A stretch of 64,000 bases of DNA from Croceivirga sp. (GCA_028284285.1 JANQSA010000059.1:24806-88805); one strand, 5' to 3'; shown: positions 46,409 to 53,706, counted from the stretch's first letter. Numbers and translations are program-made. Notes: generated by a model not told the origin, from the letters alone.

Positions 46409-46571
46409 TTGCGGGTAACGGTCATATGTATGATTAGTTGCGGACTTTTCATGTAGGTTGAGCGTAGCCGAAGCCAGGAAAACGTCCGCCTGACTCTAAA
46501 GATAATTGATTGCAGGAAATTCACCTGTTGAATTTCCGACCGCAATTAATTATACACCGTGTTGTACACAG
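46409..46571 (-). repeat. attC-like element E12 (CATATGTATG subfamily)
   Basis: In plus-strand text it starts GGGTAACGGTCATATGTATG and ends AATTATACACCGTGTTGTAC. It contains a REP-like GGTTGAGCGTAGCCGAAGCC (46457-46475) and a stem GGACTTTTC/GAAAACGTCC. Both edges obey the position-11 rule. Confidence 0.83.
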
Positions 46572-47191
46572 TTTTCTATTTCATTTTTTAGTTTTTCCAG
46601 TCTTTTGTCGAATCCAGAAATTCCCTTCCACCTTGCTTTAGCCTTTAATAATTGACTTTTCGCTTTTTCACACCTATTCAAGTCCAGATAAGTCCTAGCT
46701 AGTTGTAAGTGGGCTGCTGCTATCTCGTATTTCTTCGTTGACCTTGAAAGAACATATTCCAGTATTTTGGCAGATTTTTCAAATTCATAGTCTTTCCAAT
46801 AAAGGAGTCCTAAATTCAGTCCTGCATTTAAATATGTCGAGTCCGAGATGGTTAATGACTTTTCAAATGTTGAAGTTGCACTTTTGTAGTTTTTTAATTC
46901 ATGTTCGGCATTACCTAAATTATTGATTAAACAGGGATTTTCAGGTTCAATTTCAAGTCCGTCCAAAAACTTATTCTTGGCTTGTTCGAAATACCCTTCT
47001 TTAGCCAAGTTTACTCCTTCTGTATTTAGTCTATTTGCATCTTGATTTTCAAAGAAATCCTGTCCAATGTAAACAGAAGTTCGACCATCTTTATAAAACA
47101 CAATTTCAACGTCATCTAGCTTTTCCGTTTCATTTCCTTTACAAGAAAAGAATAGGATTAGAGCACTAAAAAGTAATAATCGAATCATCAT
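46550..47191 (-). CDS. TPR-containing lipoprotein (cassette)
   Basis: The 213-residue protein has a lipobox (FFSC) and three or more tetratricopeptide repeats, the clearest being NTEGVNLAKEGYFEQAKNK, LGNAEHELKNYKSATST and LGLLYWKDYEFEKSAKIL. TPRs bind other proteins. The C-terminal codons run through the trailing edge of E12 and stop inside it, so this gene extends into its element. Partner unknown. Confidence 0.8.
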   Translation of the reverse strand: MMIRLLLFSALILFFSCKGNETEKLDDVEIVFYKDGRTSVYIGQDFFENQDANRLNTEGVNLAKEGYFEQAKNKFLDGLEIEPENPCLINNLGNAEHELKNYKSATSTFEKSLTISDSTYLNAGLNLGLLYWKDYEFEKSAKILEYVLSRSTKKYEIAAAHLQLARTYLDLNRCEKAKSQLLKAKARWKGISGFDKRLEKLKNEIENCVQHGV

Positions 47192-47209
47192 TAATTTATG
47201 GAAGTAAAA

Positions 47210-47351
47210 TTGTGTACAATGGTCCTGGCTATGATTTCGGCGTGGAATGATTCGTTAGAATCGTTCCGCCAGAGAAATCAGCAGTATTTAGTGTTATTAG
47301 TTTCATTTTAGTGATTCAGCCACGCTGAGTTATAGCCATTGTTGGCATTAG
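47210..47351 (-). repeat. attC-like element E13
   Basis: In plus-strand text it starts GTACAATGGTCCTGGCTATG and ends GAGTTATAGCCATTGTTGGC. A nested stem GGAATGATTC/GAATCGTTCC lies at about 47251-47274. The trailing edge GTTGGCATTAGTTTT is 13/15 identical to the reverse-complemented leading edge of the same unit at E14. Confidence 0.87.
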
Positions 47352-47821
47352 TTTTTTGTTTGAACTATAGATTTGACCGTGGTTTTGAAAGTCTTTCCGT
47401 ATTCATTTTCCGACTGCAAAATTCCGCTATATGGGTTTTGTTTTTGGTTCAATTCGATGATGTTTTGAAATCCACCATTTTTAAATTCCAACGTTTCTGG
47501 ATTTATTACTTCAATTCCATTTTCGAACTTTAAACTGTCCCCAATTATCACAGATGTTTTTCCGTACAAGTTGTAGCCGACAAAAACTATTTCTTCCTTA
47601 AACTCTGAATTTCGCAGGTAGGTGTTTTCGTAATGAGGTATTTGGCGTATAGTCAAACTGTCGAAAACATACTTTTCCTTAATTCCATCAGTGATTTTTC
47701 TGAGAGAACCGTTCCTCAATTTTAAGATTTGATTTTCCGATTCAAGTTTTTCAATCCGTTGATTATTTTGACAGCTTGAAAAAAGAATAACATTAGCGAT
47801 AAGAAACAGAATTACTTTCAT
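47348..47821 (-). CDS. hypothetical lipoprotein with coiled coil (cassette)
   Basis: The 157-residue protein has a lipobox (LFSSC), then a short coiled-coil segment (QRIEKLESENQILKLRN) and a beta-rich domain (EEIVFVGYNLYGKTSVIIGD). The start is the ATG at 47821, directly before the signal. No family recognised. It is a single-gene cassette with strongly matched ends. Confidence 0.68.
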   Translation of the reverse strand: MKVILFLIANVILFSSCQNNQRIEKLESENQILKLRNGSLRKITDGIKEKYVFDSLTIRQIPHYENTYLRNSEFKEEIVFVGYNLYGKTSVIIGDSLKFENGIEVINPETLEFKNGGFQNIIELNQKQNPYSGILQSENEYGKTFKTTVKSIVQTKN

Positions 47822-47829
47822 TTTTAAAA

Positions 47830-47967
47830 TTAATGCCAAGGGTTCGGCTATGATTTCGTTGTGAGAAAAAAACTTTAGTTTTTCCGATCACGAAATCGAG
47901 CCAGTTTAAAGTTAGCGTTTTTAATTAGTGGGATAGGGGAACAATGAATTATAGCCATTATAGAATG
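47830..47967 (-). repeat. attC-like element E14
   Basis: In plus-strand text it has GCCAAGGGTTCGGCTATG, then a near-perfect stem TTTCGTTGTGAGAAAAA/TTTTTCCGATCACGAAA, then CGAGCC, a spacer, and GAATTATAGCCATTATAG. It shows three copies of the inner arm (left, middle, right), so two alternative folds are possible. Confidence 0.83.
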
Positions 47968-47985
47968 CTGGCTTATTTGTTCAAT

Positions 47986-48831
47986 CTATGAGATCATGTC
48001 ATCTCTTTTGATCATACCAGACTTTGAAATAGTGAATGATCTATTCTCAAATAGAGATTTCATGATCATCCAGACTTCGTCAACTATGTTAAATTGACGT
48101 TGGGAATCCAGATTTGTTATGGTCAGCTTACCTGTTAGTGTAAAACCATTTATTTGGGTTATCTTTTTAGTCAAAGTATTTGTGAGGTTACTATCCTTAA
48201 ATTCAAAATATTCCTTAACTATTTTATCAGGCTCCTCCTCATGTAATTTATCTTGAAAATAAGTCAAGTAAAATTCAAGTGGGATTTCTATTCCAGCCTT
48301 GGATCGCAAGATCCATTGATAGAGATTTATTTTTTCAGATTGTTGATTTGAGTCAACAAAATCAAATTCAATACTCAATATTTCTGGTCGTCTTCGTTCA
48401 ACTTTAGTCTTTAGAATTAACTCTCCTACAAAAAAGTTAGGTTTCTTAGCCTGCTCCTTCCAGTCTCTTTCTTCAATCTCTCTTAATTCAACAAGACCTA
48501 TATTTTTATGCTTAGCATATAAATATCCGTCTTCTGTAAACCCCATTTTGGAAACTATTACCCCTTTTTCAATTCCGGCATCTTCTATTATTCTTTCCAG
48601 TTTCATGACAAAATCTTTGTTTACTTTTTCCTTCCAGTATTTGCATTCAATGGCTGTCCGGTAGTCATGTATTCCGTCAGTATGACTTGTCAATATATCT
48701 ATTTGGTGCGAAACGCCAGATTTGCCTTTTATTTTACAGGCTCTTCCATATCCAACTATCTTAACTCCAGCTTGCTTACCTAGTGCCTCGTAGATGTATT
48801 TGGTAATTTCTTCATAATCTTTCCAGTCCAT
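47986..48831 (-). CDS. Mrr-like restriction endonuclease fold protein (cassette)
   Basis: The 281-residue protein has an N-terminal PD-(D/E)xK nuclease core. An Asp in SHQIDILTSH is followed by the ExK strand in TAIECKYWKEKV, and a later VIVSKMGFTEDGYLYAKHKNIGLVEL segment is typical of Mrr-type enzymes. The C-terminal half (about 150-281) is a separate domain of unknown role. It probably cuts DNA and could be a defence enzyme. No methylase partner is nearby, so modified-DNA targeting or a stand-alone system is possible. Confidence 0.78.
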   Translation of the reverse strand: MDWKDYEEITKYIYEALGKQAGVKIVGYGRACKIKGKSGVSHQIDILTSHTDGIHDYRTAIECKYWKEKVNKDFVMKLERIIEDAGIEKGVIVSKMGFTEDGYLYAKHKNIGLVELREIEERDWKEQAKKPNFFVGELILKTKVERRRPEILSIEFDFVDSNQQSEKINLYQWILRSKAGIEIPLEFYLTYFQDKLHEEEPDKIVKEYFEFKDSNLTNTLTKKITQINGFTLTGKLTITNLDSQRQFNIVDEVWMIMKSLFENRSFTISKSGMIKRDDMIS

Positions 48832-48889
48832 AATGCCTATATTTTCTTAATACCCCATAATCAGTAGGTTATCATTTTATTAAGGTAGC

Positions 48890-49062
48890 TCGCATACAAT
48901 GGTTCAGTTATGATTTCGTCTTACCTCCGACGAACAGCCGAAGGTTGTGAGAGGAAGGCACAAAGGGGAGAAATCGAGCCGTTTATTTTTATTCTTCTAA
49001 TGTAGGAATTTTTATAAGTGGATACGTTTGGTAGGGATGAATTGTGGGTACATTGAGGCCTA
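48890..49062 (-). repeat. attC-like element E15
   Basis: In plus-strand text it starts ATACAATGGTTCAGTTATG and contains an inner ACCTCCGACGAACAG...GTGAGAGGAAGG stem region and a middle arm GAAATCGAGCCG. The right edge is near ATTGAGG (49052). Leading edge position 11 is T; trailing edge has G at 12. Confidence 0.72.
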
Positions 49063-49068
49063 GCTTTA

Positions 49069-49476
49069 TTATTCAGTATCCAAATTTTCCCTGCTCCTTA
49101 TTCTTAACTCGATCTGTATCTGTTGTAAGGCACTAAATTGAGTTTCCAAACTTTTTATCATTGATTTAATGATTGGTTTAGTAAGATTCAATGTATCTAA
49201 ACTGTTGTACAACTCGTCGGAAAGATTTTCTTCATAAGACTCTTTCATCTCAGTCAAATATGCCCCAAACGAAATGTTGGCAAACATTGGGAGATTTTGG
49301 GAATTTGTTCTGGTAATAAAATTTTCTAATTCGCCTTGTACTTCTCTTGAAAGCCTTTGAGTAGATTTGAATTGGACCCTTAAATGATCTAATTCTTCCT
49401 TAGGTTTTCTGATAAAGCTATACCAGAAAGTAAGTATTGCAATTACAAGTCCGATTATACCTATTGCAATTTCCAT
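49069..49476 (-). CDS. membrane-anchored helical protein (cassette)
   Basis: The 135-residue protein has one N-terminal helix (IGIIGLVIAILTFWYSF) followed by a soluble helical domain (LRVQFKSTQRLSREVQGELENF to LETQFSALQQIQIELRIRSREN). It lies directly after the TIR gene in transcription order, separated by the compact element E16, so it is a separate cassette although the two may act together. No family recognised. Confidence 0.6.
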   Translation of the reverse strand: MEIAIGIIGLVIAILTFWYSFIRKPKEELDHLRVQFKSTQRLSREVQGELENFITRTNSQNLPMFANISFGAYLTEMKESYEENLSDELYNSLDTLNLTKPIIKSMIKSLETQFSALQQIQIELRIRSRENLDTE

Positions 49477-49497
49477 TTAAATGAGCATCTATTGTGT

Positions 49498-49548
49498 TCA
49501 GGACTAACGTCTGGATATGGCATGTGCTATATCATTTGTTGGGTATTG
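49498..49548 (-). repeat. attC-like element E16 (most compact)
   Basis: The core runs from 49502 to 49544 (43 bp). In gene orientation ACCCAAC matches RYYYAAC exactly, then GATATAGC and GCCATATC form the inner arms, then GTTAGTC. Small enough to show the attC plan without inserted sequence. Confidence 0.82.
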
Positions 49549-49549
49549 T

Positions 49550-50425
49550 TTACAAAGTTAATTTTTCATCCATCCATATTTTTCTGGTTTTTTGCTCAAG
49601 AATCAATTTTACAGTAGATTTCTTTTTCAAACCCATATGTATTCTAATTTTTTCAGGCAAGGCGATTTTGGAGCTGTTTGAACCATACTTGGCAAACTTT
49701 CCAATGAATTTCTTGCCCTCGCTATTTATAAATGTCAATGTATCACCGACATTTAGATTTGGAAGATACTTTTCAACGGTAGATGGTAGAACAACGGGAA
49801 CATGCGTATTACCACCGTCTTTCGAAAAGAATTTTGCTTGATCTTCTTTAGTATCAAAGTGACTTGCAATGAACCTAAGTATTGCCTGAAAGCCGATAAG
49901 CCGTAGATAGAAAACTAAATGTTCATCGGTTTCTATGACTTTTCCTTCTATTCCAATAATTTCTGCTTTCTCTGTTTTATGCAATTTATATTCACCTTGC
50001 TTTATTGCTCTTACTAGTCGATCTAACTCGGCTGAATACTTGCTTCCAAAAAATTCCAGACTACCATTTTTTAAGTAGACAGTTTCTTTTGATAAGTCAA
50101 TTCTGAGAAGTTTTTTTAATTCATTGGGAATAATACACTCTCGATATAGAACTGGAATTACCTTGGATCTAGTGTCTTCTTGTAAGTTCTTTAATGAGGT
50201 TTTTAACTCATATTTTACCCAATCTGAATTAACAGAATTTTCGCTTAAGATTATAATAAAGTGAGTCGATTTTGCTAGTCCTTCGTCAAGTTTCCTTTGC
50301 AAGTCATCTCCTGGTAACATCTCATCTAGATCAAACCAGGTTTCGATATAGTTTAGGTTTAAATCGATTTTTAATCTATGAACGAATGGTTTGTCTATGC
50401 TGCTATGAGATATAAATGCCTTCAT
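49550..50425 (-). CDS. TIR domain protein (first cassette)
   Basis: The 291-residue protein has an N-terminal TIR domain (KAFISHSSIDKPFVHRLKIDL, then FIIILSENSVNSDWVKYEL, with the probable NADase Glu in WVKYE). The C-terminal part (about 150-291) has an uncharacterised beta-rich region ending LPEKIRIHMGLKKKSTVKLI. Bacterial TIR proteins often cleave NAD+ in antiphage defence; no partner sensor gene is adjacent except the membrane protein next door. Its ATG is 9 bases after the GTTGGGC edge at 50434-50440, the shortest leader in the array. Confidence 0.87.
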   Translation of the reverse strand: MKAFISHSSIDKPFVHRLKIDLNLNYIETWFDLDEMLPGDDLQRKLDEGLAKSTHFIIILSENSVNSDWVKYELKTSLKNLQEDTRSKVIPVLYRECIIPNELKKLLRIDLSKETVYLKNGSLEFFGSKYSAELDRLVRAIKQGEYKLHKTEKAEIIGIEGKVIETDEHLVFYLRLIGFQAILRFIASHFDTKEDQAKFFSKDGGNTHVPVVLPSTVEKYLPNLNVGDTLTFINSEGKKFIGKFAKYGSNSSKIALPEKIRIHMGLKKKSTVKLILEQKTRKIWMDEKLTL

Positions 50426-50429
50426 ATAA

Positions 50430-50480
50430 TAATGCCCAACATTTGTATGTGATTATTGGTCATAAACCCAATGTAAGCCT
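50430..50480 (-). repeat. attC-like edge E17 (proximal end of array)
   Basis: In plus-strand text GCCCAACATTTGTATGTGATT; in gene orientation the edge is GTTGGGC, a perfect GTTRRRY. The left arm matches the CATATGTATG subfamily. No matching right half is clear, so this may be the array's first junction, where an attI-like site would be expected. Confidence 0.68.
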
Positions 50481-50813
50481 AAGATAGCAAATCCTTGATC
50501 TACATGAAGAACATCTTGGCGATTCTATAATTTTAAGGTCGTTCCGGTCTAGTTTTCTTTGACAAAAGTTCTAGCGATTCCCCTATTAACTACACAAACT
50601 TTTTTTATAGATGCATTTAGTCTCTATGACGAGAAAGGAGACGGAAAGGAAAATAAGTGCTCTTGTTGGAGGGGTAATTTGGATTAATCACCATTGTAAT
50701 CCATTCGGGAACAACTAAAATGTTAAATACTGTTAAAAAGAAAATGTTTTACCTATGTTGTACCTAAGCCACAAAAAAAGGCTCCCGATTTCTCAGAAGC
50801 TTTGATTTTACTA
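50481..50813. other. 333-bp spacer between array and tRNA remnant
   Basis: No ORF of note. A degenerate terminator-like GGCTCCCGATTTCTCAGAAGC lies just before the tRNA-end copy at 50814. If the array has a promoter or attI, it should be in this stretch on the minus strand. None is recognisable by eye. Confidence 0.35.
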
Positions 50814-50828
50814 GTAGCGGGGACTGGA
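50814..50828 (-). repeat. 15-bp copy of the tRNA-fMet 3' end
   Basis: GTAGCGGGGACTGGA is identical to 51120-51134, the 3' end of the initiator tRNA gene, 306 bp away in direct orientation. This is the arrangement left by integration at a tRNA 3' end, or by loss of a tandem tRNA copy. Confidence 0.8.
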
Positions 50829-50830
50829 TT

Positions 50831-50857
50831 CATTGCAAAATGGGACATTTTGCAATG
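50831..50857. repeat. perfect 12-bp inverted repeat
   Basis: CATTGCAAAATG / CATTTTGCAATG with a GGA loop, directly after the tRNA-end copy. No T-tract follows, so it is not a plain terminator. Confidence 0.8.
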
Positions 50858-51018
50858 GGCCTTAAAGAGTGGCTTCACAAAAAAGTCTACGCTTGCTGAT
50901 GGAAGGTGCTAAATTGGGTTAATTAGGCCTGATGTTTCAAGTACTTCTTGGTATTTGGACTGGATTGCTTTCTCGCTTTGCTCGAAAGCGGCTTGGGGAG
51001 GGCTTTACAAGAAAATCT

Positions 51019-51043
51019 GAAGCGCGAGGCGCTTCCTTTTTTT
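51019..51043 (+). terminator. Rho-independent terminator, no clear gene upstream
   Basis: GAAGCGC/GCGCTTC stem with GAG loop followed by CTTTTTTT. No convincing plus-strand gene ends nearby, so it may be a leftover of a lost gene. Confidence 0.7.
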
Positions 51044-51086
51044 ATTTCTTTCCTTTTCCCAAACAAGTTCGGAAAAGTCAATTCAT

Positions 51087-51111
51087 AAAAAAACCGGATG
51101 AAATCATCCGG
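51087..51111 (-). terminator. terminator of the tRNA-fMet gene
   Basis: Perfect 8-bp stem CCGGATGA/TCATCCGG with a two-base loop. On the minus strand it is followed by seven T. It lies 10 bp after the tRNA 3' end. Confidence 0.88.
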
Positions 51112-51120
51112 TTTTCCTTG

Positions 51121-51183
<63 letters not shown>

Positions 51184-51193
<10 letters not shown>

Positions 51194-51361
51194 ATGTATC
51201 TTTTATAGTTGCCTTGCGGTAACAACTTTGCTTTCAATTTTTCCAAGCGAGACGCCCGATGATCGGACGCTGTGCAGAGTACTTCGAATTCACTCAGTAT
51301 AAACAACGCTGAAGGATACTGCTTGGTTGCTGAGCCTGTCGAAGCACTACCCCGCGATGTA
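51184..51361. repeat. 15-bp direct repeat of the tRNA 5' end flanking a REP-containing segment
   Basis: CTACCCCGCGATGTA occurs at 51184-51198 (inside the tRNA 5' end) and at 51347-51361. The 148 bp between them hold a REP-like GCTGAGCCTGTCGAAGC at 51329. The segment looks either inserted with a target duplication or left from a tandem tRNA. Confidence 0.8.
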
Positions 51362-51441
51362 AGAGTGCAAATATACAATGCTTTTTGGTTTTAATCAAAA
51401 TCCGTTCCAAGGTTTACTTTAAAATCAATACTTTCGAAGCC

Positions 51442-52800
51442 GTGGAAGTAATCAATGACTTTTTGGTTCAGGCCATATCAGGAACAGAATGGCCCATGTT
51501 CATTCTCCTGATTGGCGGCGGGCTTTTCCTGGTAATTCAATCTAAAATGCTACCCTATCGTTTTTTTGGGCACGCTATAGCCATTACCGCCGGAAAATAT
51601 GATGATAAGGACGCCAAAGGAGATGTTAGCTCCCTTCAGGCACTTTCTGCTGCAGTCGCGGCTACCGTGGGCTTAGGCAATATTTCAGGGGTGGCCATCG
51701 CCATTCATGATGGAGGCCCGGGAGTGGTATTTTGGATATGGATGACCGCCCTTATCGGAATGTGTATTAAATTTTATTCCTGCAGTCTGGCAATCATGTT
51801 CAGAGGCCATGATTCCGATGGGAAATTACAGGGAGGCCCCATGTTCTACATTACCCAGGGCTTGGGTACCAAAGCAAAACCCCTGGCTGTTTTTTTCAGC
51901 ATTGCCGGACTGTTTGGCTTTCTGGGGGTCTTTACGGCAAACCAGTTTACCGAGACCTTTATGAGCGTGGTGCAACCCAATACTACACTTTTTGATCTGG
52001 GCGATTATAACTGGAAATTAACCATTGGTTTTTTGTTGGCCATCCTCTCTTCCTTTGTAATTTTTGGGGGATTGACCAAAATTGCCAAAGTGGCTACCGC
52101 AATTGTGCCTTTCATGGTAATGGTGTATTTGGTAGCCGTAATTGTGGTGATGGTATTAAATGCACCCAAGGTTATTCCGTCCCTGAAATTGATCATATCC
52201 GAAGCCTGGAACTTTAAAACCGTAGTAACCGGGGGCTTTTGGGGCCTGGTCATCATTGGAGTACGGCGGGCCATGTTTTCCAATGAAGCCGGACTGGGAA
52301 GTGCGCCGATGTACCATGGGCAATCCAAAAATCGGGAACCTATCCGGGAAGGACTGGTGGCCATGTTAGGGCCATTTATTGATACCATATTGGTCTGCAC
52401 CTTTACCGCAGTGGTCATTATTTTAAGCGGAGCCTATTTGGAAGATACCAATGGTATTGTCATGACCTTACAGGCGTTTCGCTCTACACTTTACGGTGTG
52501 GGAGATGATCTGTTGATGGTTATTGTAACCGCTTTTGCCCTTTCTACCTTGTTTACGTATTCCTATTATGGGGTAAAAAGCCTTTCGTATCTGACCAATG
52601 CAAAAATTGGCAAGCTGTACAATGTCTATTTTGTGGTTATGATCGTCTTCGCAGCCATTGCCTCCCTCGATCTGGTGAAAAACCTTATTGATCTTTCCTA
52701 TGCTTTGATGGTAATTCCCAACATGATTGCGGTATTGTTATTGGCCCCAAAAGTAAATGCTGCTGCCAAAGACTATTTTGAGCGCTTAAAAAAAGAATGA
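51442..52800 (+). CDS. Na+/alanine (AGCS family) symporter
   Basis: The protein has about 452 residues and the sodium:alanine/glycine symporter signatures: VAATVGLGNISGVAIAI, GGPMFYITQGLG, and SNEAGLGSAPMYHGQ. It has eleven or so helices. It would import small amino acids with sodium. The start is taken at GTG 51442, which gives the usual short leader (EVINDFLVQAIS). The frame is open to a TTG at 51385, an alternative; there is no ATG close by. Confidence 0.9.
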   Translation: MEVINDFLVQAISGTEWPMFILLIGGGLFLVIQSKMLPYRFFGHAIAITAGKYDDKDAKGDVSSLQALSAAVAATVGLGNISGVAIAIHDGGPGVVFWIWMTALIGMCIKFYSCSLAIMFRGHDSDGKLQGGPMFYITQGLGTKAKPLAVFFSIAGLFGFLGVFTANQFTETFMSVVQPNTTLFDLGDYNWKLTIGFLLAILSSFVIFGGLTKIAKVATAIVPFMVMVYLVAVIVVMVLNAPKVIPSLKLIISEAWNFKTVVTGGFWGLVIIGVRRAMFSNEAGLGSAPMYHGQSKNREPIREGLVAMLGPFIDTILVCTFTAVVIILSGAYLEDTNGIVMTLQAFRSTLYGVGDDLLMVIVTAFALSTLFTYSYYGVKSLSYLTNAKIGKLYNVYFVVMIVFAAIASLDLVKNLIDLSYALMVIPNMIAVLLLAPKVNAAAKDYFERLKKE

Positions 52801-52853
52801 CCCAAGGTTGATGACATTTTGTTTTCGCTTCGATATTAGGGAAAACAGATATC

Positions 52854-53633
52854 ATGAAAAAAAGCAATTACTATCTATTCTCCTTTTTTATACTTATGCT
52901 ACTGGGAAGTTGCAGTTCTGACGATAGTAGTAACCCCGGGAATGAGCTTCAGGGGATAGAAGGCATATTTTGTACTGATTATAGCGGGCCGGCGGCAGCG
53001 TATTGGAATATGGCCAACGGACAATTCATCCCGTTAAATCAAGTGCCAATGATTGCCAATGAAGGAGGTAGGGTATTAACCCCGGAACAGCCCTCTTTGA
53101 GCCTGAGCTACCCACAGGGATACAATGGTACCCGATTGGAGGACGATTTTGGATTTCCCATAGGGATTGATATTCTTAGAAATGATCGGAGGGTATATTT
53201 TCGTTGGATTCCTAATGTATCTTTTTTTGGGATCACCGATTTTGATCAGGTTCTTGGACCACAGATAAATCTAATGTTTGAAACCGTAGGCTATGATCCA
53301 AACAACGGTTTTACCCCAAGATGCTCTCGAAATGAAACCCAAAATTTTGAAGGATTAGCGGTGAACTTCAATGGACGTGTTATCGAGTTTGGTGAATTTA
53401 CAGGGATCGTTTGGGTGCGTTCTGTCGTGGTCCCCGGTTTGGGAACTGTAAATTCGGCAATTCAAATTTCAGCGGCACCAAGCGCGGAGTTTGATGAACG
53501 TACATTGGATACGTTTTTACCCTTTAACTTTCAATTGCTTGTACGACCTGATGGTGGTGGGTTTATTGATAATGATAGGGATGGTACGCCTGCCCATTTA
53601 GATCCTGATGATAATGACCCTGATGTCCCCTGA
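52854..53633 (+). CDS. hypothetical surface lipoprotein with acidic calcium-binding-like tail
   Basis: The 259-residue protein has a lipobox (LLGSC) followed by SSDDSS, a surface-export-like start. The tail DNDRDGTPAHLDPDDNDPD resembles thrombospondin type 3 calcium repeats common in Bacteroidota surface proteins. The middle has no recognised family. It ends at a strong terminator. Function unknown. Confidence 0.72.
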   Translation: MKKSNYYLFSFFILMLLGSCSSDDSSNPGNELQGIEGIFCTDYSGPAAAYWNMANGQFIPLNQVPMIANEGGRVLTPEQPSLSLSYPQGYNGTRLEDDFGFPIGIDILRNDRRVYFRWIPNVSFFGITDFDQVLGPQINLMFETVGYDPNNGFTPRCSRNETQNFEGLAVNFNGRVIEFGEFTGIVWVRSVVVPGLGTVNSAIQISAAPSAEFDERTLDTFLPFNFQLLVRPDGGGFIDNDRDGTPAHLDPDDNDPDVP

Positions 53634-53680
53634 ATAGAAGAGGGGAAACGATTTTATCCAATGTTAGTTAGTTTGAAAGG

Positions 53681-53706
53681 GCCTTCGGATTATCGAAGGC
53701 TTTTTC
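53681..53706 (+). terminator. terminator between convergent genes
   Basis: Stem GCCTTCG/CGAAGGC with a six-base loop followed by TTTTTCTTT. The last codons of the minus-strand CHAT gene (stop at 53690) lie inside the hairpin, so the two converging genes share it. Confidence 0.82.

Noticed and set aside
45607..46545. 312-residue version of the secreted protein
   Set aside because: The first 46 codons translate element E12. The TTG at 46407 gives a clean signal peptide.
48890..49062. Possible hidden small gene in E15
   Set aside because: Reading frames are short and the sequence aligns with other elements.
26755..50480. CRISPR array
   Set aside because: The elements are 43-210 bp, imperfect, and separated by whole genes. 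There are no uniform short repeats or spacers and no cas genes.
26755..50480. Elements as ordinary Rho-independent terminators
   Set aside because: Most lack a T-run after the stem, and the ends match cassette by cassette, which a terminator would not require.
26484..51120. Integrative element with integrase at the tRNA
   Set aside because: No recombinase, relaxase or conjugation gene is visible, and the tRNA-end copy is only 306 bp away, so an intact island cannot be claimed.
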